Under the pieces are notes generated by a model, which saw only the letters and a program-made list of their open reading frames with translations, had not been told where the DNA came from and made no database searches. Shown here piece by piece: positions 13,726-25,069 of a DNA stretch of 64,000 nucleotides. A program made the translations under genes and the position numbers. Source of the stretch: Typhlomys cinereus (taxonomy: Eukaryota > Chordata > Mammalia > Rodentia > Platacanthomyidae). The first letter of the stretch is position 1; each line of letters opens with the position of its first letter. The DNA lies in NCBI GenBank assembly GCA_023101885.1, contig JALPQD010000406.1, forward strand, positions 1,116,001 through 1,180,000. Direction: 5' to 3'.

Positions 13726-14820
13726 TTTTAAAAGGATTTTGCTTAAAGTGAGTTGTGAAGGAAAATGTTCTTATGAACACTGGTATCCGCTTACTACATT
13801 AACATCCTTTCTTTGTAAAATAAAGGTAGAGAAGTGACTGTGTTCAAATCTGAACTGTAACCCCTTGAATTCTTCAACTTGTTTAAGAAGTCTTAAGATT
13901 GAAGAGAAGGATAATCCTGTTGCCTTTTCTGTTTTCAAGGAGTGCTTAGCTCCTTCTATTCATAAATCTCAAAGCGAGGTGAAACAGCCCAATCTTTGTG
14001 CCTGAGTGTTGAATCACATAATAACCAAAGGTAAATTGAGAGATAATTAGCAAGATTGATATGTAAATAAGATGTCACTCTCTTTATCTCTTCTTGCAAA
14101 ATTCTCCAAAGAGGCAAATGCATAGGGAAATTTCTTAAGTGTGTCATTTATGTTCTTTCCCATTTCTCTGTGAAGTACTCTTTGCCATCATAGCACTAAA
14201 TTATTCAGAATTAGTGAGGAAAAGGCAGCCTCTACACAGGCCCTAATAAGAAGCAGAATATCAACATTTTCTACTTGACATTCCTCACTTGATTCTTTGC
14301 TTGTTAGCCAACTTGGTACCAATGCCTTACCAATGGAGCAAGAAGAGGAAAGGTTGTGCTCTAAGGATCACTGATCTCATTTAGCAAAATGTGACACTAT
14401 CTTCCTAACCTGCTACAAGGAGAGTCAGTTATCTGGTTCAATCCTTGCTTTGATTCCATTTACATAACCAGAATCAATACAGCAGAAGGACAAATGTGGG
14501 CAGCTATTTCTCAGCACTCCTCCTGTGTTGATGTGTTGGTTGTGTTCTCTGGGTTTTATCTACCCCAATTTTTGTTTTTTTCAATGAGTCTTGCAAAGCA
14601 ACAATTTGTCATCACCAGAACACATACAGGAAATTAGAACAAAGTCTTCTACATGTTGGTAATTTCAATGTATACAGCAAGTCCTAAATTTTATTTCAAC
14701 ATCTTTTGCAAATTAGTGAAACTTTCAAGGTAGCAGAAATATTCTGAAACGGTATAGACCTTCAAAAGTCGACTGCCAGCAGGGCTTTATGTCAGACTCT
14801 CTAAATTTGCTAAATCAATT
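13726..14820. other. Unique sequence, nothing recognised
   Basis: Short open frames only (63 codons at 13956-14147, minus). No repeat family was recognised. Confidence 0.4.
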
Positions 14821-14834
14821 AAGAATGCATTCTC

Positions 14835-15129
14835 AGACTGGAGAGATGCCTCAAGGGTTAAGACTCTGCATCACATGCAGAAGGTCCTGAGTTCAGATTC
14901 CAAGGTCCCACATAAAATGCCAGGTGGAAATGATAGGCCTGCACTTCTGGAGCGTGGGAAATCCCAAAGCAAAACAAAAAAGGTGGAAGAAGCAATCCAG
15001 GATAATTCCCAAAGTCACCATTGGTTCTTCCTCAGGGACACATAGTACCCTCTGAAACCCACACAGACACACGCAGACATACACACACACACATACATAC
15101 ATACACACATGCAAAATAAATGACATAAA
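14835..15129 (+). mobile_element. Full-length old tRNA-headed SINE with TSD
   Basis: The head contains an A-box-like 'tggagagatgcctcaagggt' and a B-box-like 'gtcctgagttcagattcc', the internal RNA polymerase III promoter elements of tRNA-derived SINEs. The body includes 'aatccaggataattcc' and 'caccattggttcttcctc', then a CA-rich stretch and an A-rich tail. Flanking repeats 'aagaatgcattctc' (14821-14834) and 'aagaatgaattctc' (15130-15143) differ at one of 14 bases and are the target-site duplication. This copy defines the older branch of the family in this window. Confidence 0.85.
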
Positions 15130-15477
15130 AAGAATGAATTCTCTTCAACGTGATAAGAACTGAGGCAATTTTTCTGTGACTTTTTTTTAAAGAATAAATA
15201 GTAAAACACTCTCTCAGTCACTGAATTTATGTGTATCCATTCCACTGCAAGGTTTGTTGTAGGCAGTCTTAAGATGTTTATCATTACAGCACCCTGCAAG
15301 CATACTAAGTAACTGGGTAACTACACTTTACTGGCCACATGCAAAATGCTCTCTCTCTCACATCTTCTGACCTCGGAGATCAGTGATTATTTTGTATTCT
15401 GGCCTGCACTTATAAATGCTTACTTATCCTCCTATGATTATTTTGCATGTGAATTACAGTGATGTTCAATTTTTTCC

Positions 15478-15605
15478 TCATTCTGTATACCAGATACTGT
15501 GATATGTGTTTGACACACATCATCTAATTTAATATTCAAAAATAAAAATGTATTAGGTATTTACTTATACTTCCCATATTCAGAGATATGGAAACAAGAT
15601 CGTAG
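15478..15605 (+). mobile_element. MIR-like ancient SINE remnant
   Basis: The order of 'ccagatactgtgatatgtgt', 'cacatcatctaatttaat', 'ttaggtatttacttatactt' and 'agagatatggaaac' follows the core of mammalian MIR elements. It is strongly decayed and has no flanking duplication. Confidence 0.5.
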
Positions 15606-17409
15606 AATTTTCATTTTTATTTTTGACAAAGTGGCTTTCAAATTTTGTCATGCATCACTTACTTTTTAAAAATTTTTTCTCAATTCTTTGAAATGTCCAT
15701 ACACAAACAGAATGAATGTATGCATCTTCATCCCCCTTCTTGACTATCTACAAATGTTTACACTGGATACAGTAGGTCTGAAGTCAGACCTACATGCTTC
15801 TCCATTAATCTTAGTGGCTAAAGAAATAGCTTCTTGACAATAAGAACCCAAGGAAACAAATCTTTCTCTGGCTGTGGTTTGATTTCTTTCACAAAATTTT
15901 CATCACATATCATATCAAAAGAAATAAAGTACACCCTAACCTAAAATTGCTAATGAAGGAAAGTTTGTGTTTTAGCATGAATCTATACTCCATTTCTAAC
16001 ATGTTTTTTAAATATCTAAACACAGTATGCTGTGTTCTTGATAAATGAAGATGGATAAGACAAATACCCGACATTCTTATAAAGTTTGGAGTGTTTGAAT
16101 AGGATAAAAGATTAACACAATCAAACATAAAATGCCAGGTTTATTACTCACAGAGTTAATAGAAAGTCTGATATTAAATTATACAACTTTCCCCCTGAAA
16201 GCCTCAATACAGTAATGTGCAGTTAGTGTCAGTCCTCACTCCCATGAGATATCTGGCAATTTCTGTAAAATCTTTGTCATCATGACTAGCAGAGTACTAC
16301 TGACTTCCATTGGCCATAAGTTATCTATTTCACTAAAAATTCTACAACATGTGAAGCATTTATTGCCAGTGTTATCTGATCAAAATGTCAATGTTACCAT
16401 GGTTGACAAAGTTAAGAAACAGTCCACAAAAGAATGGAATGAATTTTTACTGGAAAGATCCCCTTTTACACTGTTGAAGAGTGAGGAACAAAGATAAGAA
16501 AGCCAACTGTGTTATCCAATTGCTGTCCCTAAAAGGAAAACTAGGAGATGAAGTAAAAGGAGGGTTCTTCATTTAAAATTTGCTTATATAATGTGATTTG
16601 TTCATATTTTTAAGTCAATTCTCAAGAATAGGACAAGGATAATATGATGGTAGATTAACTTTGGATCATATATTTGATTAAGTGTGCTTTGATATAAAAA
16701 ACCCTTTTGTTTGCATTATATGTATCTCATAGGAAAGATGAGATCAATTTCAATGTGCTGTTTTATCCAGGCTCTTTCTAAGCATCACGTGAATACACAC
16801 GTGGGTTATTTGCAGAATAAAAAGGCAAAACTAGTATAGTTTGCAGAAGACATATTTACTTTATTGACTAAACAATTCAAAAGGGGTTTGGCTAGTTATT
16901 GCAGTACTTCAGATGCACTTAATTAGTCCTACCGATAAAATTAAACAAAAAAAAAAGCAGAAAAGAGGGACAGATAGAGTAATGTGAATCATAGCAGTAA
17001 ATGAGGGTAAGGCATCTGGAGCAAAAGTACTAAAGGTAAAATTAAAAAGTTGCCCCCTCAATTTAATACTTTCTTCTGTCTTTTTACTCTTTTGTCTGCT
17101 TTTACGCTGTGAAGCACATTAGTTCTCTTTTTCCTCAATTCCCACATTAAGCCTGAATAGAGGTCAATGCATTAGAGGTTTAAGTCTACAGTTAGATGCC
17201 ATGGGGTTTCTAATCTCTATTTTTATGTTCCTCTTTTTAATAAGGAATTATCTAGGACTATTAACCATTCAAGTGGGAATCTGGCTATCCTGCCACTACC
17301 AAGCCCATTCACATGTCATTCTCAGAAGAAACAAGAATTAATAGCATGTTCCTCTTTTGAGACCCATAGCTGAGTGAAGTGTCAAAGATGATGAAAGTTG
17401 TAAGATAAG
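15606..17409. other. Unique AT-rich sequence, nothing recognised
   Basis: Frames of about 71 codons (15910-16128 minus, 16282-16497 plus) show no recognisable domains. No repeat family was seen. Confidence 0.4.
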
Positions 17410-17418
17410 AAACAAGAG

Positions 17419-17624
17419 GGGCTGGAGAGGTGGCTCAGGGGTTAAGCTTCTGCCTTACAGGCAGAAGGTCCTGAGTTCGGATCCTAGACCCCACGTATAG
17501 ATGCCCGCAGAAGCGGGGGCGGCCTGCGTTTCTGGTCCTGGTAGGGCGAAGCCTGTCAATCCCGGGGCAGAGTAAACAGGAGGAGGTGGAGGCGTCCATG
17601 GTGGTTCCCGAATTTGCCCGTGGT

Positions 17625-17672
<48 letters not shown>

Positions 17673-17731
17673 CACATGTGCACACACACATACGCGCACA
17701 ACTGAATAAATAATAAATTAAAAATTTAAAA
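17419..17731 (+). mobile_element. Young tRNA-headed SINE with TSD, CA tail
   Basis: The head is 'gggctggagaggtggctcag' (A box) with B box 'gtcctgagttcggatcct'. The GC-rich, CpG-containing body includes 'cctgcgtttctggtcctggt' and 'aggtggaggcgtccatggtg'. A CA run (17627-17666) and an 'ataaataataaatt' tail follow. The 9-bp flanks 'aaacaagag' (17410-17418 and 17732-17740) match exactly. The retained CpGs and exact TSD indicate a recent insertion. Its right flank abuts the 5' end of the inverted L1 at 17740, and the same flank also recurs beyond that L1's tail. Confidence 0.9.
17627..17666. repeat. (CA)n microsatellite in SINE tail
   Basis: About 20 uninterrupted CA units within the 3' part of the SINE at 17419-17731. 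Confidence 0.9.
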
Positions 17732-18176
17732 AAACAAGAGTATATTCAAAGGTAGATGTAATAAAAGTAGGAAACCACAGTGAGGGAGGAATCAATCACC
17801 CATTTGCAAAATGGTTACCTTTTATCTGTCAGACTATATGCCTTCCCCTTCTGGTGAGATGTCTTATTACTTACTTGCAGTCCTTGATGGTGGCCTATTT
17901 TCTCTGCTGTAACATGGTCCCTTCTCTCCTTGTTTCTGGTGTGGCCCTCCTACTCCATCCCTCCTGTTCATAATCCTTGCAATTACTGTAGGTATTACAG
18001 AGATTTATTCTTGAGTGTCTCTAGGTGAGTTTGGTACTAGGAGCCACCTATTAGGGAGTACATACGACGCTTAATTTTCTGGGTCTGGGATACTTCACTC
18101 AGTATAATTTTTTCTAATGCCATCCATTTCCCGGCAAATTCCAGTAATTCATCATTTTTGATGGCTGAGTAGTAGT

Positions 18177-18578
18177 TCATTGTATAGATGTACCACATTT
18201 CCTTATCCACTCATCAACTGTTGGACATTTGGGTTGATTCCATAACTTTGCTATTGTAAACAGTGCTGCTAGGAACATGGTCGTGCTTGTGCTATCGAGG
18301 TGAATTTTTACTGTATGGAAGGTTATTCCCAAAAGTGGAATCACAGGGTCATATGGTATTTCAATTTTTAATTTCTTTAAGAATCTCCAGAAGGCTCGCC
18401 AGAGTGGCTGTATGAGCCTGCACTCCCACCAGCAATGTAGGAGAGTTCCCTTCTCTCCACATCCTCTCCAGCATTTGGTGGTGTTTATATTGTGGATTTT
18501 TGCCATCCTGACTGGGGTGAGATGATATCTCAAGGAAGTTTTGTTTGCATTTCCCTGATGGCTAAGGATGTGGAGCAC
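18177..18578 (-). pseudogene. L1 ORF2 C-terminal remnant
   Basis: This 133-codon minus-strand frame lies in the inverted half of the L1 at 17740-18978. It contains the conserved C-terminal cysteine segment ([18 protein letters not shown]), then [23 protein letters not shown], and [13 protein letters not shown]. In a complete element ORF2p carries an N-terminal endonuclease and a central reverse transcriptase; neither is present. The frame is lost at about 18190 and the piece is detached from any promoter, so it is dead sequence. Confidence 0.9.
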
Positions 18579-18789
18579 TTTTTAAGATATTTGTTAGACA
18601 TTTTAATTTCATCTCTAGTAAAGTTTCTTTTAAGTTCCAGGGCCCATTTTTTAATTGGGCCATTGGAGTCAAGGGATTGACAGCCACAGTCGTGTTCCTA
18701 TGCTTAAGGGGAACACAGGAAAGGCTTCTGGGAAATGCCACTGGATCCTTGCACCTCATCGGAGAGGAGGACCCAGAGGAGGACATTAA

Positions 18790-18915
18790 AGGATGCTCCA
18801 GGGATGGGAAGGGGAGGCACTGGGAGATGGGGAGGGAGAGGAGAGGGGAGGGGGGCACAGGAGAAGGGAGGGGGGCACAGGGCCATGGGAGGTTGGAGGG
18901 AGGGAGGGGACCGGT
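18790..18915 (+). repeat. G-rich polypurine tract of L1 3' UTR
   Basis: Almost uninterrupted purines with many GGGG and GGGGGG runs, for example 'gagaggggaggggggcacag'. A G-rich polypurine tract is a conserved property of mammalian L1 3' UTRs and is a candidate for G-quadruplex formation. Confidence 0.8.
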
Positions 18916-18994
18916 GTACCTGTTAAGTTTTTATGAGTGAAAATAAAATATAAAATAAATAAAAAATAGAAAAATACAAAATAAGAAACAAATA

Positions 18995-20159
18995 CCTTTT
19001 ATTAGTTAAGCATAAGCCAGCATCAGATACCACAAATACATTAACTCCTTTTATTCTCACATTGCATTTTTATATATTGGTCTCCAAAATATATGAATAA
19101 ATGAATAAATGTATCTAGTGGTAAAATGTTCTTTATGGACGCTAGCATCCACATACAAGTTTGTCTGATTATAGACCCCATATCATATCATCTTAATTCA
19201 TGAAGCAAAGATGATTTCTGGATAAAGAATAACATAGCATAAATACATTAGAATCACCTGCACTTAATGTAAGAAATAAACACTATACTGGTACTAAATT
19301 GACATGATGGAGATATGTTTCAGATAACCCATTCAATCTTGAACACATTGCCTGTAAGAATTGCATTTAACTCACTCGGCCTACCTAACATTTTAGTATA
19401 GGACACATGGTGTGATGGAGTACTAATTGCTACCTATGGGTTCATGGCATTGCCATGGTCTTTTGCCAATGAATTGACAAGGAAATGAGGAGAATAACAA
19501 GGTTTTTATTCTTATGTAAGAGAACTCATATCAGCAATAGGAGCCAAGGAACTGACAACACAAGAAATACTGAAAGAGCAAGTCTGTTCAAATTATGTTG
19601 CAGAATATGAAAGTTATGATCAATTTCCCTCCATCTTATTCACCTGCCCAGGAATGGTCCCATCATGCATGGGCTGGGTCTGCCCATATCAATTAGATAC
19701 TTTATGCTATTCTGCAAAAGAGTTGTCATAACTATTAATTCCTCACATATGTTCCCATAGCCTAGCCTTCAACTGTCAGGTTACCACCTCCCCATAAGAT
19801 GACTAATCTCTCATATGTCTCAACATCATGAGACAGGATCTTACACTTTTGATAATCTTGAAAAATATTAAAAATCAAATTTCAAAGTATGGTTTCCATT
19901 GAATGAGTAGCACATTTGATCCATTGTAAATTTAAAAACTTAAGAGTTTGGAACTTTGGAATTTTGAGATCATCTGTACTTGAGAAATTATTCTGTTCTA
20001 TATTAATAGTCTTAGCTTCATTTAAGCATTTTCTTTCAAATGTTTTTCTACCCAAATATAAAATATTTTTCCTATAAGATTCATGGATAATGTCCAAAAT
20101 GCCTCGCGTGGCAATCGGTAAAAGAAATGAAAGGTCACTCACTAAGAAATAAAGAAAAG
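18995..20159. other. Unique sequence, nothing recognised
   Basis: An 86-codon minus frame at 19882-20142 shows no recognisable domain. No repeat family was seen. Confidence 0.4.
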
Positions 20160-20161
20160 GA

Positions 20162-20414
20162 GAAACAGCTTTTACTTTGATATCATGTCAGGGGAAGCCA
20201 ACAGTCTCTGACACTTTCTCAGCCAAAGAAGAGACAAAGAGAGACATTCGTCTGTCATGTAAACTCCTGTATCAAAATTGAATTTGAAGACAATAGACTG
20301 GTTTGCTTGATAGAGGAAAGCTGAGTTGATGGCCATGAAGCTTTGGATGTGGAAAGGGAAGACAGCAGAAGAGCTGCTGCTGTTGGAGAAATAAGCATTG
20401 ATGATGGACTTGCA
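20162..20414 (-). other. Possible exon or exon-derived pseudogene, minus strand
   Basis: Read on the minus strand, a pyrimidine-rich stretch ending in CAG ('ctgttttcacaaccccag', ending at about 20415) looks like a splice acceptor. It is followed by 80 open codons without a stop, beginning CKSIINAYFSNSSSSSAVFP and containing SFMAINSAFLYQANQSIVFK. The segment has balanced codon composition and two possible N-glycosylation sequons (NSS, NQS). I do not recognise the family, and no strong splice donor was identified. It could be a chance frame, a lone exon of a gene extending outside the window, or a decayed exon. Confidence 0.22.
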
Positions 20415-20459
20415 CTGGGGTTGTGAAAACAGATATAACTTATGAAACAGCAACATTTC

Positions 20460-21184
20460 TTTGAAAGAATGCTAACACAATTTTTACAGGTTCTCTTGCA
20501 TTTACAATGACCAAGAAATATAGGTATAGTTTGGGTATAATTGCAGAAAAATTAGAATTTTCCCTAACCCCCAACTGGAAGGTCAGCTGTATCCACATCA
20601 TCTGCACGCTACAGAGCAGCATCCAAGCAGTGGATCTGCTAACATTCCCTAACTGAAACTTTAGCTCTCTCCTTATTGTCTTTCTTTATTTGAAGTCAAA
20701 CACTATCACTTTGAATTTTTTCCAAGTAATCAATACCATTCTTCCACTTTCCTTGATGGCTTCCACACCTGGCTCATTTGTTTCCTGTCTTCGTGTTTAA
20801 TCATTTATAACTCCTTTGTTAACAATGCCAATGATTCATTGAACACCTCAACCCACTTACCATTATCCTTTCATCCCACTCTTTCTGATCAACTCAACAT
20901 CATATTGCTCTGCTTCCCTTTTAAAATCACATTATCCAGAACCATCCCATTGCTTGGCGCAAACACAAAAACACTAAGTAGATGATTTTTTTTCTGTTTT
21001 AAAATTATCTCAGAAAATTTGATAATTTGTGCCTTTCAGTGCCTTCTATGAAACCCCCCATTTAAAACTTTCTTTATACTATATTTCACTTAATTGTTTC
21101 ATCTAATTCAATTATATTACCATTAAGTGAAAATTACACCATATTTTTTGTGTAACTCTTTATTTAATATTTTAACATATCTTT
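20460..21184. other. Unique AT-rich sequence, nothing recognised
   Basis: No repeat or gene recognised. The last part is T-rich and leads into the minus-strand L1 fragment. Confidence 0.4.
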
Positions 21185-21655
21185 CTTATTTTTTATTTTT
21201 TTCATTTTTATTTATTTTTCCCTAGTATTACAATGAGTAATACAATGAGTAATTACAATGAATAATAATCCAAGACTTCTTCCTTTCCTCCTCCCTTCCT
21301 CTCTCTCTACCTTCCTCTTTGCTTCCTTCCCTTCCTCCCACCCTCCCACCCTCCTATCCATTTACTTCTATTATTCTCGGCATTCCCTCTGGATCATCTG
21401 TTCTTTGTGTTAGACCAAATAGTCCTTCCTTGTGCAGACCCACTGATAGGAGCACTCCCTTTCACCTGTCTAGCCCTAGCCTCTAAGGTTCTACTGCTTG
21501 AAATAGTTTCTCCTGAGATCCTTGTTAGTCTATAGGGCATGCTGATTTAAGAGCCAGGGCCTAAAGATGGCGAGGTCCACAATTGAACAAGACACTCCAC
21601 TCAAGACAGGGCTGCTACATCCAGGAACTCACAGTAATGAGTTTGTCCTTACACA
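21185..21655 (-). mobile_element. L1 3' UTR fragment with inverted 5' part
   Basis: From about 21185 to 21543 the sequence is the complement of an L1 3' UTR: T-rich left end, then a C/T-rich tract, then 'gcactccctttcacctgtct'. It matches the antisense form of the 42300-42950 copy. From about 21544 to 21655 the strand switches: 'gcctaaagatggcgaggtcc' and 'gacagggctgctacatccag' match the sense 3' UTR at 50602-50695. In 3' UTR coordinates the two halves are almost adjacent, so this is a short minus-oriented L1 insertion with its 5' part flipped. Confidence 0.7.
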
Positions 21656-22119
21656 ATCATATTTTACCAGATCATCCATTCTTTTGTATGAACTTTTTCC
21701 TATTGATGCTATAATCATAGAAAATGCCGCAAAATCCATTCACATGACTTCACACAATTCTCACCGTTATTCCTCATACCCCTTCTCTTCTACAGGAACA
21801 CTTTTTCCTTCTGTTCTCACATCACAGTGATATACTGTAGTTGCTTTCAGTCTTCAGGCACACCATACCTCTGACTTAGGTTATAGACGTAAATTCCTTC
21901 CCTTTTCACTATTTATCTAGCTTTCCCAATGCATCTTGAATCTTTTCTAACACATAAATTCGGGGAAACTACCTAATGCCACAGTTGAGATTGGTTACCC
22001 ATCTTAGTTAGGCCTCTAAGATTATGCTTTAAACTTTCTTTGAAGTTTTTAATGTTATAAACACTGTGACAGTGAGTACTAAATCTTTTTGTTCATTATG
22101 AGAAAAGTTTTTATCAGTT
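21656..22119. other. Unique sequence, nothing recognised
   Basis: No repeat family or coding motif recognised. Confidence 0.4.
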
Positions 22120-22206
22120 ACATAACCCAGACTGGGCTTCAAACTTCAACCTAGACTTGTCCACTTGACTGCTGGGGTTATAAGCATGCGCCACTTCACC
22201 GTGTGA
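22120..22206 (-). mobile_element. B1-like (7SL-derived) SINE remnant, antisense
   Basis: The order 'cataacccagactgggcttc', 'gactgctggggttataagca' and 'tgcgccacttcacc' matches the complement of a 7SL-derived SINE body. It is short and divergent, which fits an early B1 (proto-B1) fragment. Confidence 0.6.
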
Positions 22207-22423
22207 TTGTTTCATTTTGATCTTTCTTAATTAATAGCATTCTGAAATACATATTCTTCCTAAATGGGTAAGAAGGTAAAGGAAAATATTGAGAAAATAC
22301 TGCGCTATTGGCGCTTACTCTGCTTTAAACACCAACAACACACAAAAACGCTACATGGAAAATTTGGGCTAATAAACACAAGTAGCACATTATAACGTCA
22401 TTGTTTATGGCTGCTAAAAGTAT

Positions 22424-24765
22424 ACAAAAAGGAGTTTTTTTATTATTATTTCCGTTCATACAAACTTAATAGGTAGACCAGTTCCCTCCCTTCCTCCTCC
22501 TCCCCCTGAAACCCTCGCTCCCTTTCCCCTCCCTCCCAATCCCCAGTGCCTCACCCCTTTATTGTGTATGCCTGACTCTCCTCTGGGTCTTCCTCTCCGA
22601 TGACGTACAAGGACCCAGTGGCATTTCCCTGAACCCTTTCTCGTGTTCCCCTTAAGCATAGGAACATTACTGTGGCTGCCAATCCCTTGCCTCCATGGAT
22701 CTTGGTGCCTTTAGCAGATGCTAGACTTTGTGAGGTCAATAGTGTGTTGGACATTGCACAGGGCATGCAAAGTACTATTATGATTGCTTCGGCCCTAACT
22801 AGTGTTGAGAATCTTGCAAATCATTGCTCCTCCCATCCTTTTGCTCTTACAAACTTACCGCCCCCTCTTCCACAAATGTCCCTGAGCTTCAGGATAGGGA
22901 GAGATTAGGCTGACCTAGTTCTATTTGGTTGATATAGAGTCTCTGAAGTTCTGGATTGTGGTTTGTTGATTTTCTTTTGCAGTTTTGCTGCTTCTGCAAT
23001 GCCCTCCACTCCATCCTGATGGGCACCACATGCCACACCCTGGTCAGAGACAAAAAGCTGTTAAACTGGAGTCTTGTTATAATAGCACATTCAAGGGTAG
23101 TTGTAATAAAAGTAGGAAACCTCAGTGAGGGAGGGGTCAATCACCCATTTGCAAAATGATTACTTTTTATCTGACAGACTATATGCCCTTCCCTTCTGGT
23201 GAGATCATACCCCCTCAGTTGTAAATGATCAGGAACGAACGTCTGTGAATTTAACCAAGTGTCACATTACTTACTTGCATTCCTTGATGGAGGCCTATTT
23301 TCTCTGCTGTAACATGGTCCCCTCTCTCCTTGTTTCTGGTGTCGCCCTCCTACCCCATCCCTCCTGTTCATAATCCTTGAAATTACTGTATTACATAGGT
23401 TTACCTTTGAGTGTCTCAATGTGGGCTGGGTGAGTTTGGTACTAGGAGCCACCTCTTAGGAAGTACATACAGTGCTTAATTTTCTGGGTTTGGAATACTT
23501 CACAATATAATTGTTTCTAATGACATCCATTTCCCGGCAAATTCCAGTAATTCATCATTTTTGATGGCTGAGTAGTACTCCATTGTATAGATGTACCACT
23601 GTTTCCTTATCCACTCATCAACTGTTGGACATTTAGGTTGATTCCATGACTTTGCTATTGTAAACAGTGCTGCTATGAACATGGTCATGCTTGTGCTATC
23701 GAGACGAACCTCTGCTGCATGGGGGGCTATTCCCAAAAGTGGGATAGCAGGGTCATATGGCATTTCAATCTTTAATTTCTTTAAGAATCTCCAGATGGCT
23801 CGCCAGAGTGGCTGTATGAGCCTGCATTCCCACCAGCAATGTAGGAGAGTTCCCCTCTCTCCACATCCTCTCCAGCATTTGTTGTTGTTTTTATTGTGGA
23901 TTTTTGCCATCCTGACCTGGGTGAGATGATATCTCAGGGAAGTTTTGATTTGCATTTCCCTGATGGCTAAGGAAGTGGAGCATTTTTTAAGAAATTTGTT
24001 AGACATTTTAATTTCATCCCTGGTAAAGTTTCTTTTAAATTCCAGGGCCCATTTTTTAATTGGGCCATTGTTTTCCTTGGAGTTTAGTTTTCTAAGTTCT
24101 TTGTGCACTCTGGACAGTAGAGCTCTATCAGATATGTGATTAGTGAAGATTTTCTCCCATTCTATGGGTTGCTTTTGAGCTCGTGTTACAATCTCTTTAT
24201 CTGAACAGAAGCTCTTTAATTTCACAAGATCCCAACTGTTGAGAGTTGGTAGCAGTGACTGTGCCATTGGATGTCTGTTTAGGAAATGTTGGCCTAGCCC
24301 AATCAGCTCGAGGGAGTTCCCTATCCTTTCAACTATGGTTTTTATAGTCTCTGGCCTTATATCAAGGTCCTTGATCCATTTGGAATTAAGTCTTGTACAT
24401 GGTGACAAGTACGGGTCCAGCTTTAATCTTCTGCATGTGGAGATCCAGTTTTGCCAGCACCATTTGTTGAAGATGCTGTTCTTTTTCCATTGGATTCTTT
24501 GGGCCCCTTTGTCAACGATCAAATGGCTGTATTTCTGTGGGCTTATATCTGGGTCTTCAAGCCTTATTCATTGATCTGTGTGTCTATTTTGGAGCCAGTA
24601 CCAGGCTATTTTTATAACTATGGATTTGTAGTATAGACTTAGGTTTGGTATGGTAATACCTCCAGCAGTGTTTTTGTTACTCAGGATTGTCTTTGCTATC
24701 CTGTGTCTTTTGTGCCTAAAAAAAAACTATAGGCCGATCTCTCTGATGAACAAAAAGGAGTTTTT
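22424..24765 (-). mobile_element. L1, 5'-truncated, minus strand, with 16-bp TSD and tiny 5' inversion
   Basis: The body runs from a T-rich left end (22440, complement of the poly-A tail) through a C-rich tract (complement of the G-rich 3' UTR) into ORF2. Direct repeats 'acaaaaaggagttttt' flank it exactly (22424-22439 and 24750-24765). The last 32 bp of the body (about 24718-24749) are in the opposite orientation: read on the plus strand they encode NYRPISLMN, a reverse-transcriptase motif that lies far upstream of the adjoining ORF2 sequence. This is a short twin-primed 5' inversion. The copy is relatively young, judged by its long ORF2 frame and perfect TSD. Confidence 0.92.
23500..24522 (-). 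pseudogene. L1 ORF2 C-terminal fragment (340 codons open)
   Basis: This is the longest open frame in the window and is the C-terminal quarter of L1 ORF2p. Recognisable landmarks in order are DLDIRPETIKTIVERIG, LNSWDLVKLKSFCSDKEIV, the [20 protein letters not shown] cysteine segment followed by [32 protein letters not shown] and YIYTMEYYSAIKNDELLEF. The endonuclease and the whole reverse transcriptase domain are absent because the insertion is 5'-truncated. Near the 3' end a 2-bp loss relative to the copy at 17740-18978 (about 23503) shifts the frame and gives an early stop. Upstream, ORF2 sequence continues in another frame to about 24717. It cannot encode an active protein. Confidence 0.95.
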
Positions 24766-24984
24766 AATGAAACATAAATGTGAATATAATACGTGAGTGG
24801 GGATAAGACTGTATGTTGGCAATCTCTTTAAAAGTGACTAGATAATTTTATTTTAATATATGCATTATTTATGTACAATTTCATTGTTTTCATCATCTAT
24901 GTAAATTACAGACAATAAGTTGTTTAGGACATTTTTATACATACGTATTTCAGCCCTCCCCTCCTTACATTACACTGCATGTCC

Positions 24985-25024
24985 ACGTGTGTGTGTTTGT
25001 GTGTGTGTCTGAGTGTGCATGTGT
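24985..25024. repeat. Imperfect (TG)n tract
   Basis: TG-rich run ('cgtgtgtgtgtttgtgtgtg') with interruptions, outside any recognised SINE. Confidence 0.7.
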
Positions 25025-25069
25025 TACATGAGTTTTATAAGTGCTGTTTAGGATTATAATTCAGAGTTT

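Larger units (their letters stand above)
17740..18978 (+). mobile_element. L1 fragment with inverted 5' part (twin-primed)
   Basis: Positions 17740-18665 align in antisense with the L1 at 22440-24749: 3' UTR first, then ORF2. Positions 18666-18960 are the sense-strand 3' end of the same family, from 'caagggattgacagccacag' through a G-rich tract to an A-rich tail. The element is thus plus-oriented with its 5' portion flipped. By comparison with the other copy, about 0.4 kb between the two parts is missing at the junction, a known by-product of twin priming. The presumed TSD 'ataagaaacaa' occurs before the SINE (17404-17414) and after the tail (about 18981-18991). Confidence 0.85.

Noticed and set aside
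17419..17500. tRNA gene, suggested by A- and B-box-like motifs
   Set aside because: The boxes belong to the head of a repeated SINE with body, A-rich tail and TSD; no tRNA fold with a proper acceptor stem was evident. The same applies to the other SINE heads.
18677..18940. Glycine/arginine-rich ORFs on both strands
   Set aside because: They translate the polypurine tract of an L1 3' UTR. Similar frames occur in other L1 3' UTR copies, for example 42030-42230 and 50805-51011.
23500..24522. 340-codon ORF as a functional gene
   Set aside because: It is the C-terminal part of L1 ORF2p in a 5'-truncated, partly inverted insertion with flanking TSD. It lacks the endonuclease and reverse transcriptase domains and has an early frameshift stop.
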